Shown piece by piece: positions 1-9,110 of a stretch of DNA of 64,000 nt. The notes under the pieces are model-generated. The model was not told where the DNA came from, ran no database searches, and saw only the letters and a program-made list of their open reading frames with translations. The translations under genes and the position numbers were made by a program. This DNA comes from Natronolimnohabitans sp. A-GB9 (GTDB lineage Archaea > Halobacteriota > Halobacteria > Halobacteriales > Natrialbaceae): assembly GCF_030848565.1 (NCBI RefSeq), contig NZ_JAVDDV010000018.1, positions 1-64,000 on the forward strand, given 5' to 3'. The stretch's first letter is position 1; each line of letters begins with the position of its first letter.

Positions 1-65
1 AGTACCGTTCCAACCGTCGACTGCAGGGTCGAACCGGCTTGCGGCGACGGATTCGACCCAACAGT

Positions 66-263
66 TCAGGCTTGGACCGCCACTAGTTCCCACCGATCGC
101 CACACGGGGTCGCGATCAACGGACCGTGATGACAGGAGACCGTATGAATCGCGCTGTCCGGTAGTATGACGACAACCGACCCACCTTGCAGACGGATGGC
201 CGGCGTCGGGTACTCCGATCGTCCGTTCGCGGAGACGATCACCCGATAGCCACAGAACGCCAT
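66..263 (-). CDS. hypothetical small protein
   Basis: A 65-residue open frame at the window edge. I chose the internal ATG at 263; a GTG at 320 would add 19 residues. The product begins MAFCGYRV and contains a short hydrophobic stretch (GGSVVVILPD) and four cysteines. I recognise no family. It lies downstream of the CoA-transferase gene on the same strand, about 100 bp away. It could be a real small haloarchaeal protein or chance coding. Confidence 0.3.
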   Translation of the reverse strand: MAFCGYRVIVSANGRSEYPTPAIRLQGGSVVVILPDSAIHTVSCHHGPLIATPCGDRWELVAVQA

Positions 264-361
264 CTCGATAGCGGTATCTAAGAGTACAGCTACGATGGCC
301 AACGTGAGGGAATGTGACACGACGGGTGACAGTTACGCGAGCTCCCGAAACTCCGACCCCA

Positions 362-1594
362 TCAAACGATTCCGTCGGCTCTCAGTCGTTCGATTTCCCG
401 TTCCGAGTAGCCGAGATCGGCGAGTAGTTCGTCCGTGTGTTCGCCGAGTTCGGGCGGATGCTGACGGACCGTTGCTGGCGTCCGCGAGAGATTCATCGGA
501 CTTCCCGGCATGTCGATCGCTCCGACGGATGGATGGTCGACTTGTTGGTGCATGTCGCGAGCCTCGACCTGTGGATGGGAGAAGACGTCTTCCATATCCG
601 AGACCGCCCGAGCAGGAACGTCGTGATCCTCGAGCAGCGCCACGAGCGGCTCCGTCCGGTAGTCGGCGAGTTCGGCCTCGAGTATCTCGTCGAGTTGGTC
701 ACGGTGTTCGACCCGATCGGTGTTCGTCTCGAAGCGTTCGTCTTCGAGCAGGTCGTCTCGATCGATCGCGAGACAGAAGTTTCGCCAAATTTTCTCCGAG
801 GCCGCCGCTACGACGACGTAGCCGTCTCGAGTGGGGAAGGCCTGATACGGCGCGATCGTCGGGTGTTTGCTCCCCATTCGTTTGGGTGATTCACCCGTCG
901 CGAAGTAGTAACTGGCCATGTACGACATCCAGGCGACCTGTCCATCGAAGAGACTGACGTCGACTTTCTGGCCGCCACCCTGCAGCTCGCGGTGGAACAA
1001 CGCGGCCAAGATCGCCTGCGTGGCGTACATCCCGGCACCGATATCCGCAATCGCAACACCGACCCGAACGGGAGGACCGTTTTCCTCTCCGGTGATGCTC
1101 ATCATTCCGCCCTCTGCCTGCATGATCAGATCGTAGGCCGGTTTGTCGGCGTACGGACCCCACTCGCCGTACCCGGTGAGCGAACAGTACACCAGGTCCG
1201 GATTGTCGGCAGCCAGCTCCTCGTAGCCGAGCCCCCACTCCTCGAGCGTGCCAACTCGGAAATTCTCGACGAAGACGTCGGCGTCGCTTACGAGCTCGCC
1301 CAGGAGTTCGCGTCCGTGTTCCTCCTTGAGGTTTAGCGTGACCGAGCGTTTGTTTCGGTTGACGCTGGCGTAGTAGGCACTTACGCCGTCGTCGCCTTCA
1401 CCGTCGAACTGTGGTGGGTACCACCCGCGAGTCTGGTCGCCGCCGTCCGGTCGTTCGACTTTGATCACGTCGGCGCCCAGATCAGCCAACTGCATCGTAC
1501 AGAACGGACCGACGAGAACTCGTGATGCGTCGACGACAGTGATTCCTTCTAGCGGTCCGCTATCTTCGTCCGGCTCCCGTGCTTCTCCAACCAT
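362..1594 (-). CDS. CaiB/BaiF family (class III) CoA-transferase
   Basis: Predicted to move CoA between acyl groups through an aspartyl-CoA intermediate. The 410-residue length is normal for the family. The N-terminal signature (GITVVDASRVLVGPFCTMQL, residues 18-37) and the ADVIKVERP segment are typical, and the likely catalytic aspartate is D155 in AYDLIMQAEGG. The gene starts 9 bp after the stop of the acyl-CoA dehydrogenase and is surely cotranscribed with it. That partner resembles glutaryl-CoA dehydrogenase, and both animals (SUGCT) and proteobacteria pair a class III CoA-transferase with that enzyme. Succinyl-CoA:glutarate CoA-transferase is therefore the best guess. The substrate cannot be read from sequence alone; formyl-, carnitine- or methylsuccinyl-type acids remain possible. 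Confidence 0.85.
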   Translation of the reverse strand: MVGEAREPDEDSGPLEGITVVDASRVLVGPFCTMQLADLGADVIKVERPDGGDQTRGWYPPQFDGEGDDGVSAYYASVNRNKRSVTLNLKEEHGRELLGELVSDADVFVENFRVGTLEEWGLGYEELAADNPDLVYCSLTGYGEWGPYADKPAYDLIMQAEGGMMSITGEENGPPVRVGVAIADIGAGMYATQAILAALFHRELQGGGQKVDVSLFDGQVAWMSYMASYYFATGESPKRMGSKHPTIAPYQAFPTRDGYVVVAAASEKIWRNFCLAIDRDDLLEDERFETNTDRVEHRDQLDEILEAELADYRTEPLVALLEDHDVPARAVSDMEDVFSHPQVEARDMHQQVDHPSVGAIDMPGSPMNLSRTPATVRQHPPELGEHTDELLADLGYSEREIERLRADGIV

Positions 1595-1603
1595 TCTCGG
1601 AAC

Positions 1604-2767
1604 TCACTCGTAGGCAGGAATGCCGGTGAGGTCCTCGCCGATGATCAGTGTGTGGATGTCGTGTGTTCCCTCGTACGTGTAGACGGTCTCGAGGTTCGCC
1701 ATGTGGCGCATCGGCGAGTAGTCGCTGGTGATACCGTTGCCACCGAGCATTTCGCGGGCGACTCGAGCCTGGTTGCGGGCCATTCGCACGTTGTTGCGTT
1801 TGGCCATCGAGATATGTTGTGGCTGGAGGTCACCGCGTTCTTTGAGGTCTGCGAGCCGGTGTGCGAGCAACTGGGCGAGCGTGATCTGGGTCGCCATCTC
1901 CGCGAGCTTTTGCTGTTGGAGCTGGAATCGGCCGATCGGACCGCCGAACTGCTCGCGGTCTTTCGCGTACTGGCGTGCCGTCTCGAAACAGTCTCGAGCG
2001 GCGCCGATGGCGCCCCAGGCGATCCCATAGCGGGCCTGTGAGAGACACGACAGCGGCCCCTTCATGCCCTCGACGCCGGGCAGGACGTTTTCTTCGGGGA
2101 CGTGGACGTCGTTGAGGCCGATCTCGCCCGTGATAGACGCTCGAAGCGAGAGTTTCTCGGTGATCTTGTTCGTACTGACACCGTCACGGTCGGTCTCGAC
2201 GAGGAAGCCCCGTACTGGGTTCTCCTCGGCCGAGCGGTCACGCGCCCAGACGACGGCGACGTCGGCGATCGGGGAGTTCGTGATCCACGTCTTCGAGCCG
2301 TTTAACACGTAGCCGTCGCCGTCACGTTCGGCTCTCGTCTCCATCGCCGAGGGATTCGAGCCGTGTTCGGGTTCCGTAAGACCGAAACAGCCGACGGCCT
2401 CACCGGCGCCGAGTTTCGGGAGCCACTCCTCTTTCTGTGCGTCGCTCCCGAAGGTGTGGATCGGGTACATTACGAGCGCACCCTGGACGGAGGCCATCGA
2501 TCGGAGCCCCGAGTCACACGCCTCGAGTTCCTGCATCAGTAGTCCGTAGGCAGTCTCGGAGACGTTGGGTGAGCCATAGCCCTCGAGGTTCGGCGCGTAA
2601 AAGCCCAGCTCGCCCATTTCGGAAATCAGCTCCGTCGGGAACGTCCCCTCCTCGTAGTGTTCGTCGATGTCCGGACGGACGCGTTCGTCGACGAACTCGC
2701 GAGCGGTATCGCGGATGAGTTGTTCCTCTTGATCCAGATCCGCTTCTAGATCGACGTAATCGAGCAT
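1604..2767 (-). CDS. gcdH: glutaryl-CoA dehydrogenase-like acyl-CoA dehydrogenase
   Basis: A 387-residue FAD flavoenzyme of the acyl-CoA dehydrogenase superfamily. Domains in order: N-terminal helical domain, middle beta domain (CFGLTEPEHGSNPS ... KTWITNSPIAD), C-terminal four-helix domain. Two features point to the glutaryl-CoA branch: the arginine in CDSGLRS near residue 89, which in characterised enzymes contacts the distal carboxylate, and the catalytic glutamate in TYEGTHDIH (E366). I start at the ATG at 2767; a longer frame to 2881 carries a non-haloarchaeal-looking leader and runs through the promoter. A TATA-like box sits about 40 bp upstream. Electrons would go to ETF, encoded elsewhere in the window. 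The product would be crotonyl-CoA plus CO2. Confidence 0.85.
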   Translation of the reverse strand: MLDYVDLEADLDQEEQLIRDTAREFVDERVRPDIDEHYEEGTFPTELISEMGELGFYAPNLEGYGSPNVSETAYGLLMQELEACDSGLRSMASVQGALVMYPIHTFGSDAQKEEWLPKLGAGEAVGCFGLTEPEHGSNPSAMETRAERDGDGYVLNGSKTWITNSPIADVAVVWARDRSAEENPVRGFLVETDRDGVSTNKITEKLSLRASITGEIGLNDVHVPEENVLPGVEGMKGPLSCLSQARYGIAWGAIGAARDCFETARQYAKDREQFGGPIGRFQLQQQKLAEMATQITLAQLLAHRLADLKERGDLQPQHISMAKRNNVRMARNQARVAREMLGGNGITSDYSPMRHMANLETVYTYEGTHDIHTLIIGEDLTGIPAYE

Positions 2768-2805
2768 ACGTTCTATCGTATAAACAGCAGTGTAATAACC
2801 TTTTG

Positions 2806-2815
2806 TATTATATAT
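2806..2815 (-). promoter_or_regulatory. TATA-like box of the acyl-CoA dehydrogenase/CoA-transferase operon
   Basis: On the minus strand this reads ATATATAATA inside an AT-rich stretch, roughly 40 bp before the ATG at 2767. It predicts a start of transcription about 15 bp upstream of the coding region, the short-leader arrangement usual in haloarchaea. Confidence 0.55.
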
Positions 2816-2970
2816 GTGAACAGTATCGTGTTGTTCAGAACGAGACCGACATGAACGGAACGAACGAGTAGTGGACGGCATCCGTATCGATGGTCGAAAC
2901 CGTCGATGGCTGCGACCGACACGTCACACGGGCCCCTAACGCTCAGCCGACGATTCGTCGAGACGACGAC

Positions 2971-3741
2971 TCACATATACGTGAGTTTGAGTTCGATCTC
3001 GTTTACCGCACCGAGGAGGAGATCGGATATCTCCTCTCTAAAGTACTCTCCAGTCAATCGCTTGGCGGGGCCTGCAACGGAGACTGCCCCGTACGTCCGT
3101 CCTTCGACGACGATCGGTGCCCCGATCGCACGAATCTGTGCGTGTGATTCTCGATCGTTGAAGGCAACACCCCGTTCGCGGATCGTCTCGAGTTCGTCTA
3201 GCAGCTGCTCGCGTGACGTTATCGTCTGTTCGGTCGCGGCAGGAAGGCCGCACGAGTCCAGAATTTCGTTTACTCGCTCGTCCGGTAGGTGTGCGAGAAT
3301 CGCTTTTCCTGCCGAGAGCGAGTGCAACAACTTCTGTTTGCCAACCCAGGAGTTCGTCGGAACACCACGCTCGCCGGTCAGTCGCTCGATGTACACGGCA
3401 CGATCGTGTTCTTCGACGACGAGGTTTACCGCCTCGTCGGTCTCGGTTACCAACTGCTGGAGCGCTGGTTTCGAAACCTCGAGCAGTTCTTGATAGTAGT
3501 CTTTGGCCCGCATTCCGTGGTCGAGAAACGTCAACGCCAGGTAGTAGCCGTCGTCTCTTTCGACGACGTAGCCGTGTTCTTGGAGCGTCGAGAGGTGATC
3601 GTGTGCGGTGCTGTTTGCAATTCCAACGGATTCGGCGAGCTCTGTCAACCGCACGGGCTGTTCGTCGTGAATCGTTTCGATGATATCGAAGGCTGTTTCC
3701 GTCGCTTTGATTCCCCCGTTCCCTCCGAGCTCGGTTGGCAT
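2971..3741 (-). CDS. IclR family transcriptional regulator
   Basis: A 256-residue regulator with an N-terminal winged helix (about residues 12-70: TAFDIIETIHDEQPVRLTEL, then ANSTAHDHLSTLQEHGYV) and a C-terminal IclR effector-binding domain (LSAGKAILAHLPDERV, GAVSVAGPAKRLTGE). I use the ATG at 3741 in preference to a GTG three codons upstream. It is encoded just upstream of, and in the same direction as, the glutarate-type module, separated by about 200 bp with a separate promoter, so control of that module is likely. A perfect inverted repeat upstream (3859-3877) is a candidate for autoregulation. The effector is unknown, plausibly a pathway acid. Confidence 0.88.
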   Translation of the reverse strand: MPTELGGNGGIKATETAFDIIETIHDEQPVRLTELAESVGIANSTAHDHLSTLQEHGYVVERDDGYYLALTFLDHGMRAKDYYQELLEVSKPALQQLVTETDEAVNLVVEEHDRAVYIERLTGERGVPTNSWVGKQKLLHSLSAGKAILAHLPDERVNEILDSCGLPAATEQTITSREQLLDELETIRERGVAFNDRESHAQIRAIGAPIVVEGRTYGAVSVAGPAKRLTGEYFREEISDLLLGAVNEIELKLTYM

Positions 3742-3858
3742 CTCTAGCACAATCGACGAACAATTGCCTCATAGCTCTTTCCATCCAGTGATATCTGATC
3801 TATTCGTCGTGAGCAACTCCTCCCAGTGATCGCCTTGAAATACTACGATAGCCAACTG

Positions 3859-3877
3859 ATTTCGGTGCTACCGAAAT
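3859..3877. promoter_or_regulatory. perfect inverted repeat, candidate IclR operator
   Basis: ATTTCGGT-gct-ACCGAAAT: two perfect 8-bp arms with a 3-bp spacer, about 120 bp before the IclR start. IclR proteins bind short palindromes of this kind near their own genes. No second copy was noticed at the 9.1-kb IclR locus. Confidence 0.4.
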
Positions 3878-5107
3878 ATTAGATTCTGTCCGATACGCTA
3901 TTTCATTCCGACACCTCGAGACTGCGAAGAGGATAAAAAACCTAGCATTATGGATATTACTGAGAGGTGCCGGGCCTGTAGAGTCGGGAGCAGGTGTACT
4001 AACACACTCAATACTGGAGTTACTACCAGTTACACGTACTATCGAACTTCTTTAATAACTAATACGACCACTACTGGTGGTGATCAGCAATCGCTGTAAT
4101 GTATCTATCGACTGCATCCGTGCTGAAGAGGCATCTAACTCGGTGACTGAGGTAGCTGACCCTCTTTCGGTAAGAGCGAACTCGATTCCTTTCTATCAAG
4201 TTATTCTCAGTGAGTGCATTCGAAGATAGAATAATAGTAGCACATATTTTAAATGAATGCGATCGTTATGGTGTAGGTTTGATGTTTTGCTTCGAGAGTG
4301 GAACGATAACTATCATTTAACAGATAATAGTTAGTCACCTGACGCTTTCTGAGTGGCAGTGATCTGTCGCACGTCACCAATAGAGTTACATTAGTATTAT
4401 TGTAAATCAAAGCGGATACCATCCAGTAGTGGGAGATGAGAGACGAACGGACCGTAGCGTAGTTTATGATAGCCACTGACCGTCACTGCACACCCGATCG
4501 CCCTGGGGAGTGCGGGTCTCGCTTCGGTGGTCGCATCGACCAGGAACTGGGGAGCGGGGACCGACGCGACCGTAGCCATGCGACCGGTGTGGGAACAGTT
4601 TGGTTCTATCGATCCTCAGCCCAGCTCAGCGAGTGCTACGCGACGGATTCGATGCAACACGGGACGAGAGTGGGTGGCAATCTTTCAAGACGTTTATCGT
4701 TTTGCTTTACGCAATCAGGTAGCTGCGCTGGGAGAGACAAGCGGCGTCAGTTGATCAGCACGGTCTCATCGAAGAACCCGGTACAGAGATGTCGACTGTT
4801 CGATAGTCTGGACCAGTCGACGTCCACGAAAGCAAGTCTCTCGCGTGGTCTGTCAATATATTGCTTTTCCGACAAACGAGTCGTCCCGGGATATAATTGT
4901 CGAGAGTCCGACAATGCTACTGGCTACTGGTCTTGAATATACGGTACAATTGACTTCGCTCGAGGGAAAATATCGAGGTGGCGTTCGCTGGACGATGTGG
5001 CACCGATCCCGCAGTTGCGTTCTCCATAGTAGTTGGTAGCAGGACTTCGTTAATCAATGTGGGCCGTGAAACTCACGTTCAATGTAGGTGAAACAGAGCA
5101 AGCAACG
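3878..5107. other. long intergenic region, no supportable gene
   Basis: About 1.2 kb of mostly lower-GC DNA. The short open frames inside (for example plus-strand 4466-4936) are rich in S, R and C, lack the acidic bias of local proteins and resemble no family I know. A minus-strand stretch around 4095-4220 translates to a vaguely helix-turn-helix-like peptide without a start and may be gene debris. I see no RNA gene. Confidence 0.4.
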
Positions 5108-5266
5108 TTAAAAACCCATGATTTCAAACACCACAATATAGGAAATTAGCCCGAAGAGAGCGGTGGCACCCATCCAGACAGCAACTATTAGAGCTGCCTG
5201 TTTTCCTGTCATATTCTCTCCTTCGAGGAGTTCATTAAGTTGTGACAGCAAGTCATCAAGTCCCAT
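5108..5266 (-). CDS. small single-span membrane protein (52 aa)
   Basis: Begins MGLDDLLSQLNELLEGEN, an acidic amphipathic N-terminus, followed by one hydrophobic segment (about residues 25-48, AALIVAVWMGATALFGLISY and on) and ends FEIMGF. The acidic head plus single transmembrane helix and the clean ATG and stop make it look like a genuine small haloarchaeal membrane protein even though it stands alone in an otherwise gene-poor gap. Function unknown. There is no obvious Shine-Dalgarno site, so it may be leaderless. Confidence 0.55.
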   Translation of the reverse strand: MGLDDLLSQLNELLEGENMTGKQAALIVAVWMGATALFGLISYIVVFEIMGF

Positions 5267-5593
5267 GATCAGATGTTAATTGGGAATGAAGAAAAAGTCG
5301 TCGATGGCTGCGGCTATCGGACTGCCTGCGCCCAACGTTGATCGAGTTTGGTTCGACTACGCGGCCGAAACTCGATCGAAAAGTTCCATACCCTCACAAT
5401 GAGTGTCGACCGCTTCCATACGTGAGCAGTCGGACGAGCGTCACCGAGTGCTTTGAACTGATTGCACATTACTATGAACACCGTTGTCACACCAATCACG
5501 TGACAGACAGATTCCAACGCTGGTACGAAACTAAACAGTACCTGTCGTAATTTTGTGAAACTCGAGCACTGAGAGCTCGAACAGAGCCGAAAA

Positions 5594-6067
5594 CTATCGC
5601 CGTTCGAAAAACGCTGTCGTATCTATTGTCCCAGCATCGATCATCTCGAGTCGGCGGCCTTTCGTCCGATAGATCTCCGCGATCAGCTGCTCGAGGGCGG
5701 TGACGACCTCCAGAAACGATCCATCGAGCGTCACACACACTGGCGGATCGATCAGGAGCTGAAGATCCGACTTGAATTCGATCCGCAACGTGTACTCGTC
5801 GCTCTCGACGGGGGTGAGCTCCGCCATCAGAAACGGTGGATTTGAGAGAGTGAGGTGTTCGTCTCGAAGCTCGACGTATTCGGGGGCGTCCTCGGGTGGC
5901 GGCGCCTCTCCGAGCGTGTAGTCACCTAACTGTCTCGCGAGGTCTTCGTCACCGACTGGCGACATATCCTGTACTACCGTTTCGAGCGTGACGGCGAGAA
6001 AACGCTCCTCTCGCTCTCCGTCGAACACTCGGTTGTCGTTCGGTAACGCGTCGAAAGCGTTTGTCAC
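5594..6067 (-). CDS. hypothetical haloarchaeal protein
   Basis: A 157-residue acidic soluble protein starting at GTG (6067), the only plausible start. It is rich in D and E and ends TIDTTAFFERR. The middle (EYVELRDEHLTLSNPPFLMA, then EYTLRIEFKSDLQLLIDPP) suggests an alpha/beta fold with several strands, but I do not recognise a family. The gene lies downstream of the GcvT-like gene on the same strand with a 160-bp gap, so membership in that operon is uncertain. Confidence 0.6.
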   Translation of the reverse strand: MTNAFDALPNDNRVFDGEREERFLAVTLETVVQDMSPVGDEDLARQLGDYTLGEAPPPEDAPEYVELRDEHLTLSNPPFLMAELTPVESDEYTLRIEFKSDLQLLIDPPVCVTLDGSFLEVVTALEQLIAEIYRTKGRRLEMIDAGTIDTTAFFERR

Positions 6068-6227
6068 TAGTTGAATAGATCAACTGCGATCGGGTTAAGC
6101 GTTGCCCGCTGAAGAAAGACGGGTCTCGGTCTTCCGTCCACGCTATCGTAGCCACTGGACCGATGTCCACGCCGATTGCAACGTCGGCGGACGACCGGAT
6201 GGCAAACGCGAGTACGGGTGCGTCAGT

Positions 6228-7421
6228 TCATCCGCTGCTCCGTACTCGTTCGTACTCCGGATCGAACAACGGTTCCTCCTGGACGGTCCCGGAGTGTCGG
6301 CTTCCATCGATCTCGATCTCGATCTCGACGTTCGAGCCCGGTTCGGTAAACTCGATCGGTACATACGCGTATGCGATGCTCTCGTCGACCGAGTAGCCGT
6401 ATGCGGTTCTGACGGTTTCGGCGACGACCTCGTCGTCGGTGAGAACGGGCTGCCCGATGTCCGGATGAACTGTCCTATCGTCCATCGTAATACACGCTAT
6501 CTTTCGGTCGATTCCGTCTGCCTCGGCCTGCTCGAGAGCGGCTTTGCCGACGAACTCCGTATCCATGTCGACCCAGCGCTCGAGTCCGGCCTCGAACGGA
6601 TCGTACTCGGGACCGATATCGAACCCGAGAAATCGGTTCCCTTTCTCGACACCCATCGTATCGAGCGCGCCAAATCCCATCGGGACGGCGTCTTGCTCTT
6701 TGCCGCTCTTCCAGAGTTCGTCCCACAGTTCAGAGACGTAGCCCATGGTCGTCCAGAGTTCCCAGCCCAGTTCACCGACGTACGATACCCGCTGTGCGGT
6801 AACCGGGATGCCGGAGATTTCGAACTGCTGGCTGGTGAAGTACGGAAACGAATCGGTGGAGAGATCGGCTTCTGTGAGTGGCTGGACGACTTCTCGAGCG
6901 GCCGGTCCCCAGACACCGATACACGCGTACGCATCGTCGAGGTTCGTGACTGAAACGTCCGCTGGCGCACGGTTTGCTATCCACTGTGTGACCTCCGAAG
7001 CGGTGGCACCGCCGAACGCGACGACGAAATACCGTTCGTCAGCCAGACGCGTCACGACGACGTCCGCCAAGATCCCGCCTTCTTCGTCGAGAATTAGCGT
7101 ATACCGAGCCTGTCCGACGTCCCTGGACATGTCGTTGCTACAGAGCTCCTGGACGAAATCGGGAGCGGACGAGCCAGCGATCTCGATCGGTGCCAACGAC
7201 GTCAAGTCACAGAGGCCGGCGGTTTCACGAACGGCCTTGTGTTCGATGCCGATCGACTCGTGTTCATCGACGTGGCTCGGAGTATCGAACCGATCGACCC
7301 GACGTTCGTTCGCTTCGAAGTAAAACGGGGCCTCCCAGTTGCTGGTTTCATACGAAACCATCCCGTGTTCTTTTAGCTGGTTGTACATCGGACTTCGGCG
7401 GCTTGTCATGATCTCTGACAT
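6228..7421 (-). CDS. GcvT-like aminomethyltransferase (folate-dependent demethylase partner), copy 1
   Basis: A 397-residue protein of the GCV_T fold: folate-binding N-terminal domain and C-terminal GCV_T_C barrel (about residues 305-390, ending QEEPLFDPEYERVR). The aspartate that assists one-carbon transfer in T-protein and dimethylglycine oxidase is present (D97 in CSNDMSRDVGQARYT), as is GGILADVVVTRL. It follows the DAO-family gene (7486-8685) on the same strand 64 bp downstream, so the pair looks like a dimethylglycine/sarcosine dehydrogenase split into its two domains. It would capture formaldehyde-level carbon as 5,10-methylene-THF. No P- or H-protein genes are nearby, so a role in the glycine cleavage system is unlikely. 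Confidence 0.85.
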   Translation of the reverse strand: MSEIMTSRRSPMYNQLKEHGMVSYETSNWEAPFYFEANERRVDRFDTPSHVDEHESIGIEHKAVRETAGLCDLTSLAPIEIAGSSAPDFVQELCSNDMSRDVGQARYTLILDEEGGILADVVVTRLADERYFVVAFGGATASEVTQWIANRAPADVSVTNLDDAYACIGVWGPAAREVVQPLTEADLSTDSFPYFTSQQFEISGIPVTAQRVSYVGELGWELWTTMGYVSELWDELWKSGKEQDAVPMGFGALDTMGVEKGNRFLGFDIGPEYDPFEAGLERWVDMDTEFVGKAALEQAEADGIDRKIACITMDDRTVHPDIGQPVLTDDEVVAETVRTAYGYSVDESIAYAYVPIEFTEPGSNVEIEIEIDGSRHSGTVQEEPLFDPEYERVRSSG

Positions 7422-7485
7422 AATCGAATCAGTGGGTCTGCTATCGATAAATAATCGATACGTGGGCTGCTATCCGGTGTGATTT

Positions 7486-8685
7486 CTACGCGGGCCAGTC
7501 TTTTATCCAGTCGTAGTCGAAGTCGAGGGCCGTATCCTCGAACCGATCGGCCTGGAACGACTCCAGACTCCAGGGACAGTCGTCGCCCTCTACCAGCGAC
7601 TTCATCGCGGTCGCATACGCTGGCGCTAACGATACCCCACCGTACATTCCGTCGGCGATCACCAGGCCACTGGGATCGTCGAGTTCGTCGATAACGGGAT
7701 ACGCGTCGGGGGTGATCGAAACCCCATCCGGACAGAGGTGTTCGCTGCCGCTCATATACTGGATATCGTCGGGTTCCAGCCACTGGATACTCTCGGGCAG
7801 ATACTCCGCGATCTCCAGTCTATACTCCTCGGGTGGGTCTCGGGGTGGTTCGGTACGGGTTATCCCCTGCTCTTCTTGACCGTCGATCCAGTACTCGCCA
7901 CCGGAGATGAAGAGGTTGCCACCGGTCTCCGGACGCCACCAGAACAGTCCCGGCCCGGCCTGTGGGAAGTCTTTGGGGATATCCCTGTTCGGGAGTCGGA
8001 TCCGGACGTTCGAGTACGTGAACGTCTTCGTCGGAATATCGACGAAGTCAGACACCAACTCTCGAGTGAACGGGCCTGCGGTAACGATGACGTGCGATGC
8101 GGTGATCGTCTCTTCACCGTCTACCTCCACACCGGTTACCTCACCATCGTCGACCAGGATGTCGGTGACTTCCGTATGTGTTCGTACCTCTGCACCACGT
8201 TCCTCTGCATCGTCGGCGAGTGTCGTGACGTACGTGTGTGGGTCGGTGTATCCTGCCCGTTCGTCGACGATCGCCCCGTACTTATCGTCGAGAACCAACG
8301 TATCCGGCCACTCCGATTCGATCTCGTCGTTGCTCCAGTAGTTGATGTGATCTACGTCGAGCGCGTCCGTCCGTTCCTGCCATGCCTCCTTCTCTTCTTC
8401 CGACTGGAGATACCGAATGAACGGGGACGGATTGAACTCGAAGTTGCCAGTTCCATCGAACTCCTCGAAGAAGTCGTGCATGATTTCATCGGCCTCCGTG
8501 ACCGGGTGTTGACCGATGAAAAACCACCAGTCCGAGATGATTCCGGCGGCGTGACCGCCCGCGCCGCGCGCGATTTGCCCTTTCTCGAGGAGGAGTACGT
8601 CGTGTTCGGGTGCCAGTTCTCGAGCCGTACAACTACCTAGCGCCCCGGCTCCGACGACGACCACATCGTGATCTGCAGTGGACAT
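7486..8685 (-). CDS. DAO-family FAD oxidoreductase (dimethylglycine/sarcosine dehydrogenase-like), copy 1
   Basis: A 399-residue FAD-dependent amine oxidoreductase. The dinucleotide fold is at the N-terminus (VVVVGAGALGS, G12-G17; LLLEKGQIARG), and the C-terminal FAD-closing segment reads GLVIADGMYGGVSLAP. GGHAAGI (H45) aligns by eye with the histidine that carries covalent FAD in dimethylglycine and sarcosine dehydrogenases. The ATG at 8685 is preferred to a TTG at 8697. It is cotranscribed with the GcvT-like gene downstream; the two together correspond to one fused enzyme in animals and many bacteria. The substrate may be dimethylglycine, sarcosine or another N-methylated compound. Electrons probably go to the ETF encoded at 13.7-15.4 kb. 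Confidence 0.85.
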   Translation of the reverse strand: MSTADHDVVVVGAGALGSCTARELAPEHDVLLLEKGQIARGAGGHAAGIISDWWFFIGQHPVTEADEIMHDFFEEFDGTGNFEFNPSPFIRYLQSEEEKEAWQERTDALDVDHINYWSNDEIESEWPDTLVLDDKYGAIVDERAGYTDPHTYVTTLADDAEERGAEVRTHTEVTDILVDDGEVTGVEVDGEETITASHVIVTAGPFTRELVSDFVDIPTKTFTYSNVRIRLPNRDIPKDFPQAGPGLFWWRPETGGNLFISGGEYWIDGQEEQGITRTEPPRDPPEEYRLEIAEYLPESIQWLEPDDIQYMSGSEHLCPDGVSITPDAYPVIDELDDPSGLVIADGMYGGVSLAPAYATAMKSLVEGDDCPWSLESFQADRFEDTALDFDYDWIKDWPA

Positions 8686-9110
8686 ACGGGTCAACAATCT
8701 TTGGCATAGCGCTTAAGCCTTGTGGTGAGTTACCAAACATCTCGATGCGTGTGCTGGTGACCCTCCGTTTTCGAGACGCCTCGACGACAATCGACTCGGC
8801 CGCTCGTCGATTACTTAAAAACGAATCGATAGTCGCTATTATTTAGTAGTCCTTTCCGGTCGATCACCGTGCGATCAGCAACCTATTACAGATGTACGAG
8901 TGTAATGTACTGGTTCCGGTATCGATCGAACTGTTGGAATATCGGAACTATTACAGCCATATAGCTGTATTAGTAAATGGCTTGGACCGATCTATTCCGC
9001 ATTCGGAAGTTTTTGGCCACTGAGTTCGCGCTCATCGAACTGTGATTACTGTTACCATAAGACACCTAGGATGCTGAATACTTATGCCCTTGCATGAGAG
9101 TAACTATCAT
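8686..9110. promoter_or_regulatory. divergent control region between DAO gene and IclR gene
   Basis: A 425-bp AT-richer region that must hold promoters for both directions. On the minus strand a CTTAAG element lies about 27 bp before the DAO start. On the plus strand the sequence ATACTTATG at about 9078-9086 would be a well placed TATA-like box for a leaderless message starting at 9111. GTTCCG and CGGAAC half-sites occur around 8910-8946. No coding sequence is seen. Confidence 0.45.

Noticed and set aside
295-957. long plus-strand frame opposite the CoA-transferase
   Set aside because: Arginine-rich antisense shadow of a clear CaiB-type gene.
4466-4936. 156-codon open frame in the 3.9-5.1 kb gap
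   Set aside because: Serine/arginine/cysteine-rich and not acidic, unlike local proteins; overlapping frames on both strands are equally open.
6228-7421. glycine cleavage T-protein (gcvT proper)
   Set aside because: No gcvH or gcvP nearby and each copy is paired with a DAO-family gene, pointing to N-demethylation.
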